From contig NZ_KB893249.1 in NCBI RefSeq assembly GCF_000374065.1, forward strand, positions 96,052 to 160,051: 64,000 nucleotides of DNA. Direction: 5' to 3'. Positions 19,501-27,468 of this stretch are shown piece by piece. Every line of letters starts with the position of its first letter. Position 1 is the stretch's first letter. A program made the translations under genes and the position numbers. This stretch comes from Spirosoma luteum DSM 19990. GTDB taxonomy: Bacteria; Bacteroidota; Bacteroidia; Cytophagales; Spirosomataceae. The notes beneath the pieces were generated by a model. That model did not search any database. It saw nothing but the letters and a program-made list of their open reading frames with translations, and had not been told where the DNA came from.

Positions 19501-19858
19501 TTATTTGAGCAATGGGACTGCTTCGCTTACGAAATACGTACTACCCATTCAGGCCCAGTTTGCACCGGTAGCCACGATCATGGCGCAGGATTTTGACCAC
19601 GATGGGCAAACGGACCTGTTGCTGCTGGGAAATAAATCCGACAATCGGCTTAAAATTGGGGGCATGGATGCGAACTACGGCTGTTTGCTGACGGGTAACG
19701 GCAAAGGCGAATTTACGTACGTTCCACAGCTCCGTGCCGGGCTGACCATTACCGGCGACGTGAAATCGGTGGTACCCATTACTGTCAACAAAACGAACCA
19801 ACTACTGATTGGGGCCTTCAATCAGCCACTTCAGGTGTATAAACCAACAAAGCCATGA
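16514..19858 (+). CDS. Large exported VCBS/FG-GAP protein with ASPIC-UnbV domain
   Basis: The 1114-residue product begins with a signal peptide ending near ASPLLAQ. Two blocks of FG-GAP/VCBS repeats form beta-propellers: the first (about residues 70-430) has calcium-binding-like loops such as DINNDGLPD, DVNGDGLLD, DYDRDGDLD, DVNQDGWPD and DFNNDGLPD. An ASPIC/UnbV domain follows at about residues 530-610 (NAVGAQVTVYAGK, RGYLSSQSGTLHFGMG, IRIIWPD). The second propeller block (about 660-1110) has DVNKDGLDD, DANGDGFDD, DYDGDGDLD and DLNGDGKND. This is the CRTAC1-like arrangement common in Bacteroidota next to SusC/SusD. Likely a surface or extracellular binding protein; no enzymatic motif is seen. 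It overlaps the haloperoxidase-like gene by four bases. Confidence 0.9.
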   Translation: MNTLFLPLTPLRKHCYRVLTAALCLLASPLLAQTTLFQLLPASKTGIDFTNQIDENESLNVLAYEYFYNGGGVAVGDINNDGLPDLFFTANLKPNKLYLNLGGLTFKDITTEAGAALAGRSGGWKTGVSMADVNGDGLLDIYVCYSGKTDDDKRRNQLFINQGKSGSAAVRFIDQAAQYGLDDPSYSTQATFFDYDRDGDLDMFLLNHNVKKYDNMELARLHGETDERAGNKLYENQKGHFVDVSKKAGIFQYPLTFGLGMITADVNQDGWPDIYVTNDYNEPDYLYINQKNGTFKDETQARFRHLSQFSMGVDIADFNNDGLPDVMTLDMLPEDNRRQKLLQLQENYESFELMVQQKLQHQFMRNMLQLNNGDGTFSEIGQLAGVSNTDWSWSPLLADFDNDGYKDLFVTNGYLRDYTNKDFLKYWGDYKVRKAIDREPVQLMDLVKAMPSTRIPNYIFRNNHDLTFTNKQQDWGVNTPAISNGAVYADLDNDGDLELIVNNINEPAFVYQNLSREQNKSAYLQLKLVATGNNRNAVGAQVTVYAGKNRQYQELNPVRGYLSSQSGTLHFGMGTATVADSIRIIWPDQSRQSLTQVAINQQLTIQQQATPEQKKSPSPKPVETVLTKVDPMLPYTHEGYTENDFKRQPLMLWMYSHTGPVLAKGDVNKDGLDDLFTSGDQQKTGAVWIQQSGGTFKKDEGLTIGDETVSAVAAAVFFDANGDGFDDLYVAKGGYSLFEVNTPSLQDELFLNDGKGHLSLSQNRLPNLSASSKSCVRPWDYDGDGDLDVFVGGRVVPGRYPEAPLSYLLQNDGKGTFTVIQTPFSTAGMVTDAKWADMDSDGRADLVMCGEFMPVKIYHNTTAGFVDKTEQYFPEAAPGFWFSLAITDLNGDGKNDIVAGNLGTNSQLKTSVQEPAELLYADFDDNGSIDPFFCFYIQGKTYPFVSRDELNDQLYGMRRKFAYYKDYANATATDIFPAEALAGAKKLTVTETRSVCYLSNGTASLTKYVLPIQAQFAPVATIMAQDFDHDGQTDLLLLGNKSDNRLKIGGMDANYGCLLTGNGKGEFTYVPQLRAGLTITGDVKSVVPITVNKTNQLLIGAFNQPLQVYKPTKP

Positions 19859-21174
19859 CACGACTGCTACTTTTCTGGCTGCTGTTCGGCTCGCTGGCCT
19901 ACGCTGAACCAACGCCCCCCAGACCGATAGACGCTCATTTGCAGCCTTCGGTTTTTGCGCTGACGATGGTCATGATTCATGATGTGGCCAGTCCGCCCGC
20001 GGCCAGCCGTTTTTATACGTACTGCCTGCTGGGTGCGCACGATATTGTGGCCCAGCATAAGAAAGAAATCCCGTCGCCCTCCCGGCTCATCCACGATTTT
20101 CCGCTGGTTTCACTGGGCACCAAAACGGGATATGACTACCAGGTGGCGGCTCTTTACTGCATTCTCGAAACCGGGCGCCAAATTCTGCCATCGGGTTATA
20201 TGCTGGAGGAAGAACAAAAGAAACTTCTCGAAAGCCTGCTGAAAGAAGGCTATAGTCAATCGATTATCGACCAGTCGGTACTAGTGGCGCAGGCCGTTGC
20301 CAAACGCGTGCTGACGTATGCAGCTACCGATAACTACCGGATACTGAGCACCAAAACCCGGTATCGCCCTATCAAAGGGGAGGGCTACTGGTTTCCCACT
20401 CCTCCCGGCTATATTGAGGCCATTGAACCCAACTGGCGAATCATTCGCCCCCTGATGCTGGACTCCTGCGCTCAATTTAAACCCGCCCCACCGGTAACCT
20501 TCAGCAAGGACACAAGCAGTACTTTTTTTGCGCTTGCCCGCGAAGTGTATGAAGTGGGGAACAAACTCACAGATGAGCAGCGGGCCGTTGCGGCTTACTG
20601 GGACTGCAATCCGTTCGCCATCAACACATCGGGCCACATGTCGATTGGCTTCAAGAAAATAAGCCCCGGTGGGCACTGGATGAATATAGCCAGTCTGGCT
20701 AGTACCCAGGCTAAACTACCGTTCGGACAGGCCATTATGGTACAGTCGCTGGTAGCCATGACGCTAATGGATTCGTTTATCAGTTGTTGGGATGAGAAGT
20801 ACCGCAGCAATCGAATTCGGCCCGAAACCGTCATTAATCGCTATATCAGTCCGCGCTGGCAACCCCTGTTGCAAACGCCCCCGTTTCCTGAATACACCAG
20901 TGGACATAGTGTTATTTCGACGGCGGCAGCCGAGATACTGACCTACCTGATGGGGGATAATTTCGCTTTTACCGACAACACCGAAATCATTTTCGATTTG
21001 CCCGAACGGTCATTCACGTCGTTCAAGCAGGCGGCTGAGGAAGCGGCCATTTCCCGCTTGTACGGTGGTATTCACTATCGGGATGCCGTTGTAGACGGTC
21101 AGGCGCAGGGCCGGATAATCGGCCGGTTTATCCGTCAGAAAATAAAGCAGGCCGGCGTAATCCCCATCCATTGA
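19855..21174 (+). CDS. Vanadium-dependent haloperoxidase/PAP2-superfamily enzyme
   Basis: The 439-residue product has a signal peptide (MTRLLLFWLLFGSLAYA). It carries every vanadate or phosphate-binding residue of the vanadium haloperoxidase and acid phosphatase superfamily: K315 and R322 in KYRSNRIRP, S349-G350-H351 in YTSGHS, and R401 and H407 in SRLYGGIH. The K-R spacing of 7 and R-H spacing of 6 equal those of Curvularia chloroperoxidase. Either halide oxidation by peroxide or phosphate-ester hydrolysis is possible; sequence alone does not decide. Its start overlaps the stop of the VCBS gene (ATGA), so the two are translated together, implying functional partnership outside the cytoplasm. 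Confidence 0.88.
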   Translation: MTRLLLFWLLFGSLAYAEPTPPRPIDAHLQPSVFALTMVMIHDVASPPAASRFYTYCLLGAHDIVAQHKKEIPSPSRLIHDFPLVSLGTKTGYDYQVAALYCILETGRQILPSGYMLEEEQKKLLESLLKEGYSQSIIDQSVLVAQAVAKRVLTYAATDNYRILSTKTRYRPIKGEGYWFPTPPGYIEAIEPNWRIIRPLMLDSCAQFKPAPPVTFSKDTSSTFFALAREVYEVGNKLTDEQRAVAAYWDCNPFAINTSGHMSIGFKKISPGGHWMNIASLASTQAKLPFGQAIMVQSLVAMTLMDSFISCWDEKYRSNRIRPETVINRYISPRWQPLLQTPPFPEYTSGHSVISTAAAEILTYLMGDNFAFTDNTEIIFDLPERSFTSFKQAAEEAAISRLYGGIHYRDAVVDGQAQGRIIGRFIRQKIKQAGVIPIH

Positions 21175-21255
21175 ACCAAAAACGCTCGACGGCTAACAGC
21201 AATCTATTCGTATAGATACTGCAGTAGCCGCGACTTTGAATTGACCCTAAGGACC

Positions 21256-22467
21256 ATGCAGGAGAATGCTATTTTTTCGGTCATTGACACGAAAAAGAAT
21301 AAGCTGAAACGAAACATCATTGCCGAACTATACCGAGCCGAGTCAGGCACCATTGCCCAGTTAGCGAATCTGATTCAAACCAGTGTACCTTCTATGACTG
21401 CCCTTATTGACGAACTGAACGTCGGCCAGTGGGTGAAGGGCATTGGCACCGGTACCGCTCAGTATGGCCGGAAACCATCCCTGTTTGCTCTTTCCCCTTC
21501 CCCCTACGCTACCGTTGTGGTCGATAGTACGGTTCATGATACAAAACTAGTGGTTTTCAACCTGGCCAATCAGGTGCTGCACCGGGTCGACTTGCCCCTG
21601 CGACTGGCAAACTCCATCTCGTTTCTGGACAATCTGCGCGATGCCCTCACAGACCTGGCTAATCAGATTCAGGCAGACGAGCTGGTCATCATTGGGTCGG
21701 GGGTGGCCATGCCCGGTCTGGTTAACCCAATAGAAGGCATCAATCACACCTACCCCGAGGTGACCAGAAATGGCCAGTCGCTGAGTAATTTACTACAATC
21801 GATATTCGATGCTCCCGTATTTCTGATCAACGATACCAAGGCCATGCTGGTGGGCGAACACCGTTTTGGGCTGGCTCAGGGGAAAAACTTCGTATTGTCG
21901 ATTAACATCGACTGGGGCATTGGGTTAGGCGTTATCACCAACGGAGCCATTTTGCAGGGAATGGCTGGTTTTGCGGGTGAGTTGGGGCATATTCAGATGA
22001 AAACCGACGGTGAATTATGCACCTGTGGTAAAATAGGCTGTCTGGAAACGGTAGCTTCGGCTTCATCATTGATAAGGCGGGCAAAGGAAGGGCTGCGGGA
22101 AGGCCGGATATCCGCCCTGGCCGAACGGCACCCGGATACCATCGGTATCGAACTGATTATCGAGAAAGCCAATGCTGGTGATGCCTTTTGTATTGACCTG
22201 CTCAACGATGTAGGCAGTGAGTTAGGTCGGGGTCTGGCTACCGCCGTCCATCTGTTCAATCCCGAACTGATTATTGTCAATGGGGTGCTGGCCAAAGCAA
22301 CCCGAGCAATCACCCGGCCTATTGAACAGGCCATTGCAAAATATTCATTGCTGAATTATCGGGACAACCTGTCCATAGAACTGTCGCTACTGGGTGAGAT
22401 GGCCAAACTGTACGGTACGCAGGCGTATATTCTCCAGAATCTGCTCGATCTGGAATATATTCCCTGA
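21256..22467 (+). CDS. ROK-family transcriptional regulator (second copy)
   Basis: The product has 403 residues from the ATG at 21256, chosen because AAGGA precedes it; an in-frame TTG at 21241 would add five residues. An N-terminal winged helix (about residues 15-70: IIAELYRAESGTIAQLANLI, SVPSMTALIDELN) is followed by a ROK domain with GELGH and CTCGKIGC zinc ligands. It is clearly paralogous to the regulator at 6749-7981, for example sharing NIDWG-GLG, GFAGELGHIQ and CGKIGCL. The two bracket the GH18/SusCD/VCBS/haloperoxidase block. The ligand is probably a sugar or sugar phosphate, unproven. Confidence 0.92.
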   Translation: MQENAIFSVIDTKKNKLKRNIIAELYRAESGTIAQLANLIQTSVPSMTALIDELNVGQWVKGIGTGTAQYGRKPSLFALSPSPYATVVVDSTVHDTKLVVFNLANQVLHRVDLPLRLANSISFLDNLRDALTDLANQIQADELVIIGSGVAMPGLVNPIEGINHTYPEVTRNGQSLSNLLQSIFDAPVFLINDTKAMLVGEHRFGLAQGKNFVLSINIDWGIGLGVITNGAILQGMAGFAGELGHIQMKTDGELCTCGKIGCLETVASASSLIRRAKEGLREGRISALAERHPDTIGIELIIEKANAGDAFCIDLLNDVGSELGRGLATAVHLFNPELIIVNGVLAKATRAITRPIEQAIAKYSLLNYRDNLSIELSLLGEMAKLYGTQAYILQNLLDLEYIP

Positions 22468-22500
22468 TCATCAGTCTGGCATTACGTCAAAGGATACTGG

Positions 22501-23106
22501 CTATTCTCTTTGCTGTAGCTGGCGGTACTCCTCCATAAATGGATTGGTGGGTTGTAAGTCGCACTCCGAGCACAGGGCCGAAAGCTGCTGGCTCCAGAGT
22601 ATCAACCGGGCATCTTCTTCCGGCTGGCATTCGGTATTATATCCTTTCAGATAAACGACAAATGCCGTAGTCTCCTCACCCGGCCAGCCTTTGCCCCATA
22701 CGGTCAGGAATTTATCCTCCGTTTGGATACATACCCGGAACTGGCTCACGGGCTTGCTTACACCCGGCCCAAATTTTCGGGTAAAATCCCGGCTCAACGG
22801 TTCCATATAGTCACAATCAATCCGGAATAAGCGATCATCGTAGAAGTGTAACACAAGGTTGGTTATAGGAATGCCCTCCACTATCACCCGAGATGCGGTA
22901 AACGTACGAACATGGTTGCACACCAGCGCCAGCGTTCCCTTGACCAGAGGTTGCTCTTGTTCCCTGAAATCGGCCGCGTCGAGTGAATCGACCGTAATAA
23001 GGCCAGGAACGTAGTGTGCTAACCCAATAACCTTATTTACCTGAGCCCTACTTGTTTGGGGCAGGCTAAGCATCAACCAAAGCAAGTATTTTATCGGGCT
23101 TCTCAT
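22501..23106 (-). CDS. Secreted protein of unknown function
   Basis: The 201-residue product has a signal peptide (MRSPIKYLLWLMLSLPQTSRAQ). The mature protein has four cysteines spread over its length and segments such as VIVEGIPITNLVLHFYDDRLFRIDCDY and GPGVSKPVSQFRVCIQTEDKF, giving an alternating strand pattern. I do not recognise a family. It lies between the second ROK gene (convergent, 33-base gap) and porX (same strand). The porX terminator separates it from porX, so it is probably transcribed alone. Confidence 0.7.
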   Translation of the reverse strand: MRSPIKYLLWLMLSLPQTSRAQVNKVIGLAHYVPGLITVDSLDAADFREQEQPLVKGTLALVCNHVRTFTASRVIVEGIPITNLVLHFYDDRLFRIDCDYMEPLSRDFTRKFGPGVSKPVSQFRVCIQTEDKFLTVWGKGWPGEETTAFVVYLKGYNTECQPEEDARLILWSQQLSALCSECDLQPTNPFMEEYRQLQQRE

Positions 23107-23128
23107 TCGGATGATTGACTTATGCGCA

Positions 23129-23163
23129 AAAAAATGGGGCAGTAGATTACTGCCCCATTTTTT
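23129..23163 (-). terminator. Terminator of porX
   Basis: A perfect 14-bp stem (23129-23142 with 23150-23163) has A-rich and T-rich flanks, so it reads as a terminator on either strand. On the minus strand it lies about 16 bases after the porX stop with a U-run, making it the porX terminator. Confidence 0.85.
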
Positions 23164-23179
23164 ATGCTCTTACATTCAT

Positions 23180-24748
23180 TTATTTCGCTTTCAGGTAGGC
23201 GAATGGAATAATCATTTCCTCCAGCGATACACCCCCGTGCTGAAAGGTATTTCGGTAGTGATTCACGTAATAATTGTAATTGTTAGGGTACGCAAAGAAG
23301 TAGTCTTCCAGCGTAAAGACGTAGGCCGTCGATACGTGCGGTTTGGGCAGAAAGAGCCGCTCCGGCTTACGTCCCACAAACAGGTGGTTATCCTCAAAGC
23401 CCAGGTTTTTGCCCTGCTTATAGCGAAGGTTGGTGTTTGTTTCCCGATAGCCCACAATTTTAGCCGGTTTCTGCACTCGAATCATGCCGTGGTCGGTGGT
23501 GATAATCATCCGGCCCCCCTTATTGGCAATTCGCTGAATAAACTCCAGCAGGGGTGAGTGCATAAACCACGACCGGGTAAGGGAGCGGTAAGCCGATTCA
23601 TCGGGGGCCAGTTCTTTAATCATGGCCATGTCTGTACGGGCGTGCGACAGCATATCCACGAAGTTGTATACCACTACATTCAACTGATTCTGGAGGAGGT
23701 TATTGAAGTTATCGACCAGTGATTTACCCTGATTGACATTCAGAATCTTATGGTACGACATCTTGATATTCAACCGGCTCTGGTCGAGTTGCCGCTGCAG
23801 AAACTCGCTTTCGTGGTTGTTCAGGCCCTCATCTTCACTATCGTCGTTGACCCATAAATCGGGATGTTTGCGCTCCATTTCGCTGGGCATCATCCCCGAA
23901 AAAATAGCGTTACGGGCAAAACTGGTCGTTGTGGGTAGAATCGAGTAATAAGAGGACTCTTCCTCCACCGTAAAGTATTCCGCCAGCAGGGGTTGGATAA
24001 TTTTCCACTGGTCATAGCGCAGGTTATCCACCAGGATAAAAAAGAGTGGGGAATCCGTATCACCCGCCTGATTCAGCAAGGGAAACACCTTCTTCCGCAT
24101 CAACTGGTGCGACATGACCGGGCTCTCCATCTTGGGGTCGTTCAGCCAGTCTTCGTAGTTGTCGATAACGAACTTGCAGAACTCCGAGTTGGCCTCGCTC
24201 TTCTGCATGTTCATCACTTCCAGCATACTTTTGTCCTGGGATTCATCCAGTTCCAATTCCCAGTATATCAGCTTTTTGTATACATCGGTCCATTCGTCGA
24301 AATCCATCCGGTCGTTATACTGCATGGATATATTCCGGAAATCCTGCTGGTACCCAATGTTCGTGCGTTCGGTAACGAGCCGCTTGTTGTCCAGTATTTT
24401 TTTAACCGACAGTAAAATCTGATTCGGGTTGAGGGGTTTGATGAGGTAATCGGCGATTTTGGAGCCGATGGCTTCCTCCATGATGTGCTCTTCCTCACTC
24501 TTGGTAATCATGACTACCGGCAGGTTGGGGCGTATCTGCTTGATCTGCGAGAGCGTTTCCAGGCCCGTCATACCCGGCATCATTTCATCCAGAAAGACAA
24601 CGTCGTAGTTTGCCTGTTCTACCTGATCCAGCGCGTCGGCGCCACTGTTGACGGGGGTAACGTCGTACCCTTTATTTTTAAGAAACAGAATATGGGGTTT
24701 CAGGAGATCTATTTCATCATCAGCCCAGAGTATCGAGTAATTTTGCAT
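23180..24748 (-). CDS. porX: PorX, response regulator with PglZ domain (T9SS control)
   Basis: The 522-residue product has an N-terminal CheY-like receiver domain (acidic pocket D10/D11, phospho-acceptor D54 in VVFLDEMMPG, T82, K104 in YLIKPLNP). A helical linker follows, then a PglZ alkaline-phosphatase-superfamily domain (about residues 220-520) with ILVDNLRYDQW, TTTSFARNAIFSGMMP, NFVDMLSHAR and IITTDHGMI supplying likely metal ligands. This is the architecture of PorX, which with the kinase PorY and an ECF sigma factor controls the type IX secretion system in Porphyromonas and Flavobacterium; its PglZ domain has been reported to act as a phosphodiesterase. No PorY gene is adjacent, which is usual. 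It implies that the organism has T9SS. Confidence 0.95.
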   Translation of the reverse strand: MQNYSILWADDEIDLLKPHILFLKNKGYDVTPVNSGADALDQVEQANYDVVFLDEMMPGMTGLETLSQIKQIRPNLPVVMITKSEEEHIMEEAIGSKIADYLIKPLNPNQILLSVKKILDNKRLVTERTNIGYQQDFRNISMQYNDRMDFDEWTDVYKKLIYWELELDESQDKSMLEVMNMQKSEANSEFCKFVIDNYEDWLNDPKMESPVMSHQLMRKKVFPLLNQAGDTDSPLFFILVDNLRYDQWKIIQPLLAEYFTVEEESSYYSILPTTTSFARNAIFSGMMPSEMERKHPDLWVNDDSEDEGLNNHESEFLQRQLDQSRLNIKMSYHKILNVNQGKSLVDNFNNLLQNQLNVVVYNFVDMLSHARTDMAMIKELAPDESAYRSLTRSWFMHSPLLEFIQRIANKGGRMIITTDHGMIRVQKPAKIVGYRETNTNLRYKQGKNLGFEDNHLFVGRKPERLFLPKPHVSTAYVFTLEDYFFAYPNNYNYYVNHYRNTFQHGGVSLEEMIIPFAYLKAK

Positions 24749-25069
24749 GTGCTCAGTGAGTAGTTTATAAAAGGGATTGTGGCTAGCCCACAGAAAAAGC
24801 GGGTAACGTAAATCCTTATTTGTTTAACATCAAACGTCTACTTGTGTTCGGAAAGATCGGGCGGGCCCTGTTTTTAACAAGATTTAACAGGGGTATGAAG
24901 GTGCTGAATTCAGTACAGATCACTTATTTTTTTAGGAATTGCGTTCTGATAGCATACCTGCTTTCCGCTAAATTTGCCTTAATTTTAGGACTTGGGTCGT
25001 TACTATACCATACCGACAGTCTATTGGGACTTAACACCCGCTGGTATCAGACCCTATTGTATTTACCCT
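24749..25069. other. Divergent spacer porX / LysM gene
   Basis: These 321 bases lie between two divergently transcribed genes, so promoters for both should lie here. TAAATTTG at 24969-24976 fits the -7 consensus TAnnTTTG for the rightward gene, predicting a leader of about 90 bases, but no TTG lies at the right distance upstream. Open frames in the spacer look non-coding. Confidence 0.4.
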
Positions 25070-26227
25070 ATGAAAAATTATTCTGTCTGCGGTGCCGTAT
25101 TTCTCCTTATCGGCTTTATGCACGTCATTTCTGTTCGGGCCTTTACCGTTCCCACGAACAGAAGGCCCGTTACTGACTCCGTTGGCATTGAGAAAATAGA
25201 CGGTAAACGATTCATCCTGCATCGGGTGGACGAAGGCCAGACGCTGTATGCCGTTGCCCGTCGGTATGGCCGGTCGGTAGCCGACATAAAAGCCGCTAAC
25301 CCCGACATGGCCGACGCGCTTCGGTATGATCAGGTTATCAGAATTCCAATTCCTGATGGTGCATTGAGCAAGAAGGAAGAGAAGAAGATCGACAAAGCAA
25401 TAAAGAAACAGGAAAAGGAAGAAAAGAAACAGGCCTCGACCGAGAACGATGCGAAGAAGTCCAGCGACCCGGCCAAAGCCGGTATCCACGTGGTAGAAAC
25501 GGGCCAAACGCTGTACAGTCTGGCCAGTCGTTATGGTGTATCGCAATCAGACTTACGGAAGTGGAATAACCTCTCCGGCGATAACGTCCTGATTGGGCAG
25601 GCGTTGATTGTATCCGAAAAGGCCTATCAGGACCGCAACCCCTCCTCGCCCGCCGATACACCAGCCCGACCAACATCGCCAACTCCGTCCCGCCCAACCG
25701 AAACCCGCACTAACGAACCCAAAACCGTTCCTGCCGCCACCCCCAAACCAACCGAACCCCATACCAGCGAACCCAAAACCGTTCCCCCAGCCGACCCTAA
25801 ACCGACCCGGCGAAATGAACAGGGTTCCGGAACGGACGAGTCGGTCAGCAAAAATACGCCCGCAACAACAACACCGACAACAGCAACACCGAAGCCAGCC
25901 GAGCCTGAAATAGAGTCCCCACGTCCCGGCAATGATGCCCCTATGCCCACCCGTGGTCGGCGGGTATCGACCAGCGGAGTGGCCGAAATGATTGAAGGCA
26001 GCGGATCGGGCAAATACCTGGCGCTGCATCGCAGTGCCCCCATTGGCACGCTGGTACAGGTCCGGAATGAGTTTAACAACCAGAGTATGTGGGTAAAAGT
26101 GATTGGTCGGCTGCCAGACACGGGTGTCAACGACAAGATTCTGATCAAGCTCTCCTCCCTGGCGTTCACGAAACTTTCGCCCGAGGATCGGCGTTTTCGG
26201 GCTGAGGTAAGTTACATTAGTCGTTAA
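25070..26227 (+). CDS. LysM-repeat protein with RlpA-like domain
   Basis: The 385-residue product starts at 25070, which gives a signal peptide (MKNYSVCGAVFLLIGFMHV...); the frame is open from 24992. Two LysM peptidoglycan-binding repeats follow: VDEGQTLYAVARRYGRSVAD (about residues 45-88) and VETGQTLYSLASRYGVSQSD (about 140-184), separated by a Lys/Glu-rich, probably helical stretch. A long Pro/Thr-rich linker has an imperfect repeated unit around EPKTVP. The C-terminus (about 300-385) with YLALHRSAPIGTLVQVRN and VKVIGRLPDTG matches the double-psi beta-barrel of RlpA. Likely a periplasmic cell-wall-binding protein, possibly acting on denuded glycan strands. Confidence 0.88.
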   Translation: MKNYSVCGAVFLLIGFMHVISVRAFTVPTNRRPVTDSVGIEKIDGKRFILHRVDEGQTLYAVARRYGRSVADIKAANPDMADALRYDQVIRIPIPDGALSKKEEKKIDKAIKKQEKEEKKQASTENDAKKSSDPAKAGIHVVETGQTLYSLASRYGVSQSDLRKWNNLSGDNVLIGQALIVSEKAYQDRNPSSPADTPARPTSPTPSRPTETRTNEPKTVPAATPKPTEPHTSEPKTVPPADPKPTRRNEQGSGTDESVSKNTPATTTPTTATPKPAEPEIESPRPGNDAPMPTRGRRVSTSGVAEMIEGSGSGKYLALHRSAPIGTLVQVRNEFNNQSMWVKVIGRLPDTGVNDKILIKLSSLAFTKLSPEDRRFRAEVSYISR

Positions 26228-26312
26228 TCAATAAGTAGTCATTGCGCCTGGCGATTCCGACTAATCACTCATGGCTATTTGGTTGTTATACCAGTAATGA
26301 ACGCTAACCGTA

Positions 26313-26567
26313 ATGACCCCTAACAAAATGCCCAACGACCAATCAATCAACGTAATGGAAACGAAAGAAGAACGCATTGCCCGCCGTCACCGGGAACGCG
26401 ATGAGCAAATGAAAGCCTCACCGGGTTATGTAACGTTCAGCATTATGTTTACGCTGGCTTACCCGTTCATTGCCGTATTCACCTTCATTATGTCGACATT
26501 ACTGAACGTATTTTCCGGTATTTCGAGAGCACTGGCGTGGGTAGTTAGCGGAGGAAAAAGCAAGTGA
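26313..26567 (+). CDS. Small membrane protein, unknown
   Basis: The 84-residue product has a charged N-terminal half (METKEERIARRHRERDEQM) followed by a hydrophobic segment (about residues 44-75) with FSIMFTLAYPFIAVFTFIMS. ATGs at 26328 and 26355 are alternative starts. Its stop overlaps the start of the TIGR02757 gene by four bases, so the two are probably expressed together. No family recognised. Confidence 0.65.
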   Translation: MTPNKMPNDQSINVMETKEERIARRHRERDEQMKASPGYVTFSIMFTLAYPFIAVFTFIMSTLLNVFSGISRALAWVVSGGKSK

Positions 26568-27370
26568 ATGATTACGCATCCGTAAAAGAGTTTTTAGATG
26601 CGAAGGCCGACCAATACAATCGGCCTTCCTTTATTGACCGCGACCCCATCAGCATTCCGCACCGATTTAGTCAAAAGCAAGATATCGAAATCATGGGGTT
26701 CTGGGCCGCCGTACTGGCGTGGGGTCAGCGGCCGGTTATTCTGAAGAAAGCGGATCAACTGGTTACTCTCATGGATGGCTCGCCCTACGACTTCGTCCTC
26801 AACCACCAGGAAAGTGATTTAAAGCGATTTCTGTCGTTCAAACACCGCACCTTCAACGCTACTGACGCGCTGTATTTTCTGCACTTCTTCCGCCAGTATT
26901 ACCAGAAAAACGACTCCCTGGAGGACGCGTTTCTACCTGCCCAACTACACGCCAACTCGTTGACAAAGACCGCTTTAGTTACCAACACCGTTGAGCAGGG
27001 GCTAATCGCGTTCCATGACCGGTTTTGTGGCCTCACCGACTTTTTCCCCGAACGTACCCGCAAGCATATTGCCACACCCGCCCGTAATTCGTTGTGCAAA
27101 CGGCTGTTAATGTTTTTACGGTGGATGGTTCGGCGGGATGACAGGGGAGTTGACTTTGGTTTGTGGACGCGCCTGCAACCCAACCAATTATTGATACCTA
27201 TCGATGTTCACGTGAACCGGGTGGCCCGGCAACTGGGGTTACTTACCCGTACTCAGACGGACTGGAAAGCCACGCTGGAGCTAACCGAAAACCTCCGGCT
27301 TTTCGATGCCAACGACCCGGTACGATACGATTTTGCCCTGTTTGGCTTAGGCGTTGAAGGGGAATTATAG
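26564..27370 (+). CDS. TIGR02757-family (DUF2400) protein
   Basis: The 268-residue cytosolic product is from a family frequent in Bacteroidota and spirochaetes. Recognisable segments are FIDRDPISIPHRFSQKQDIE near the N-terminus, FWAAVLAWGQRPVILKKA, FKHRTFNATDALYFLHF, then CKRLLMFLRWMVRRDDRGVDFGLW and IPIDVHVNRVARQLGL. The last two resemble the helix-hairpin-helix surroundings of DNA glycosylases, so a nucleic-acid role is possible, but no function is established. Its start overlaps the small membrane protein upstream (ATGA). Confidence 0.88.
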   Translation: MNDYASVKEFLDAKADQYNRPSFIDRDPISIPHRFSQKQDIEIMGFWAAVLAWGQRPVILKKADQLVTLMDGSPYDFVLNHQESDLKRFLSFKHRTFNATDALYFLHFFRQYYQKNDSLEDAFLPAQLHANSLTKTALVTNTVEQGLIAFHDRFCGLTDFFPERTRKHIATPARNSLCKRLLMFLRWMVRRDDRGVDFGLWTRLQPNQLLIPIDVHVNRVARQLGLLTRTQTDWKATLELTENLRLFDANDPVRYDFALFGLGVEGEL

Positions 27371-27468
27371 CGTCGGGCATTCCCTTCTTTTTTGCCCATT
27401 CGCTATATTCAGCAAACAATAGGTAACCGGGCAGGATTATACTGGTAGCCACCAAAGCTTACTAGTTT

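Noticed and set aside
24820..25176. 118-codon frame in the porX/LysM spacer
   Set aside because: Overlaps the real LysM gene start in another frame and has no domain.
25690..25810. Tandem repeat-like sequence, considered as a minisatellite
   Set aside because: It is the coding Pro/Thr linker with a two-fold imperfect unit, normal for cell-wall linkers.
25627..26169. Long Gly/Arg/Val-rich minus-strand frames in the LysM gene
   Set aside because: Result of the Pro/Thr-rich linker read backwards.
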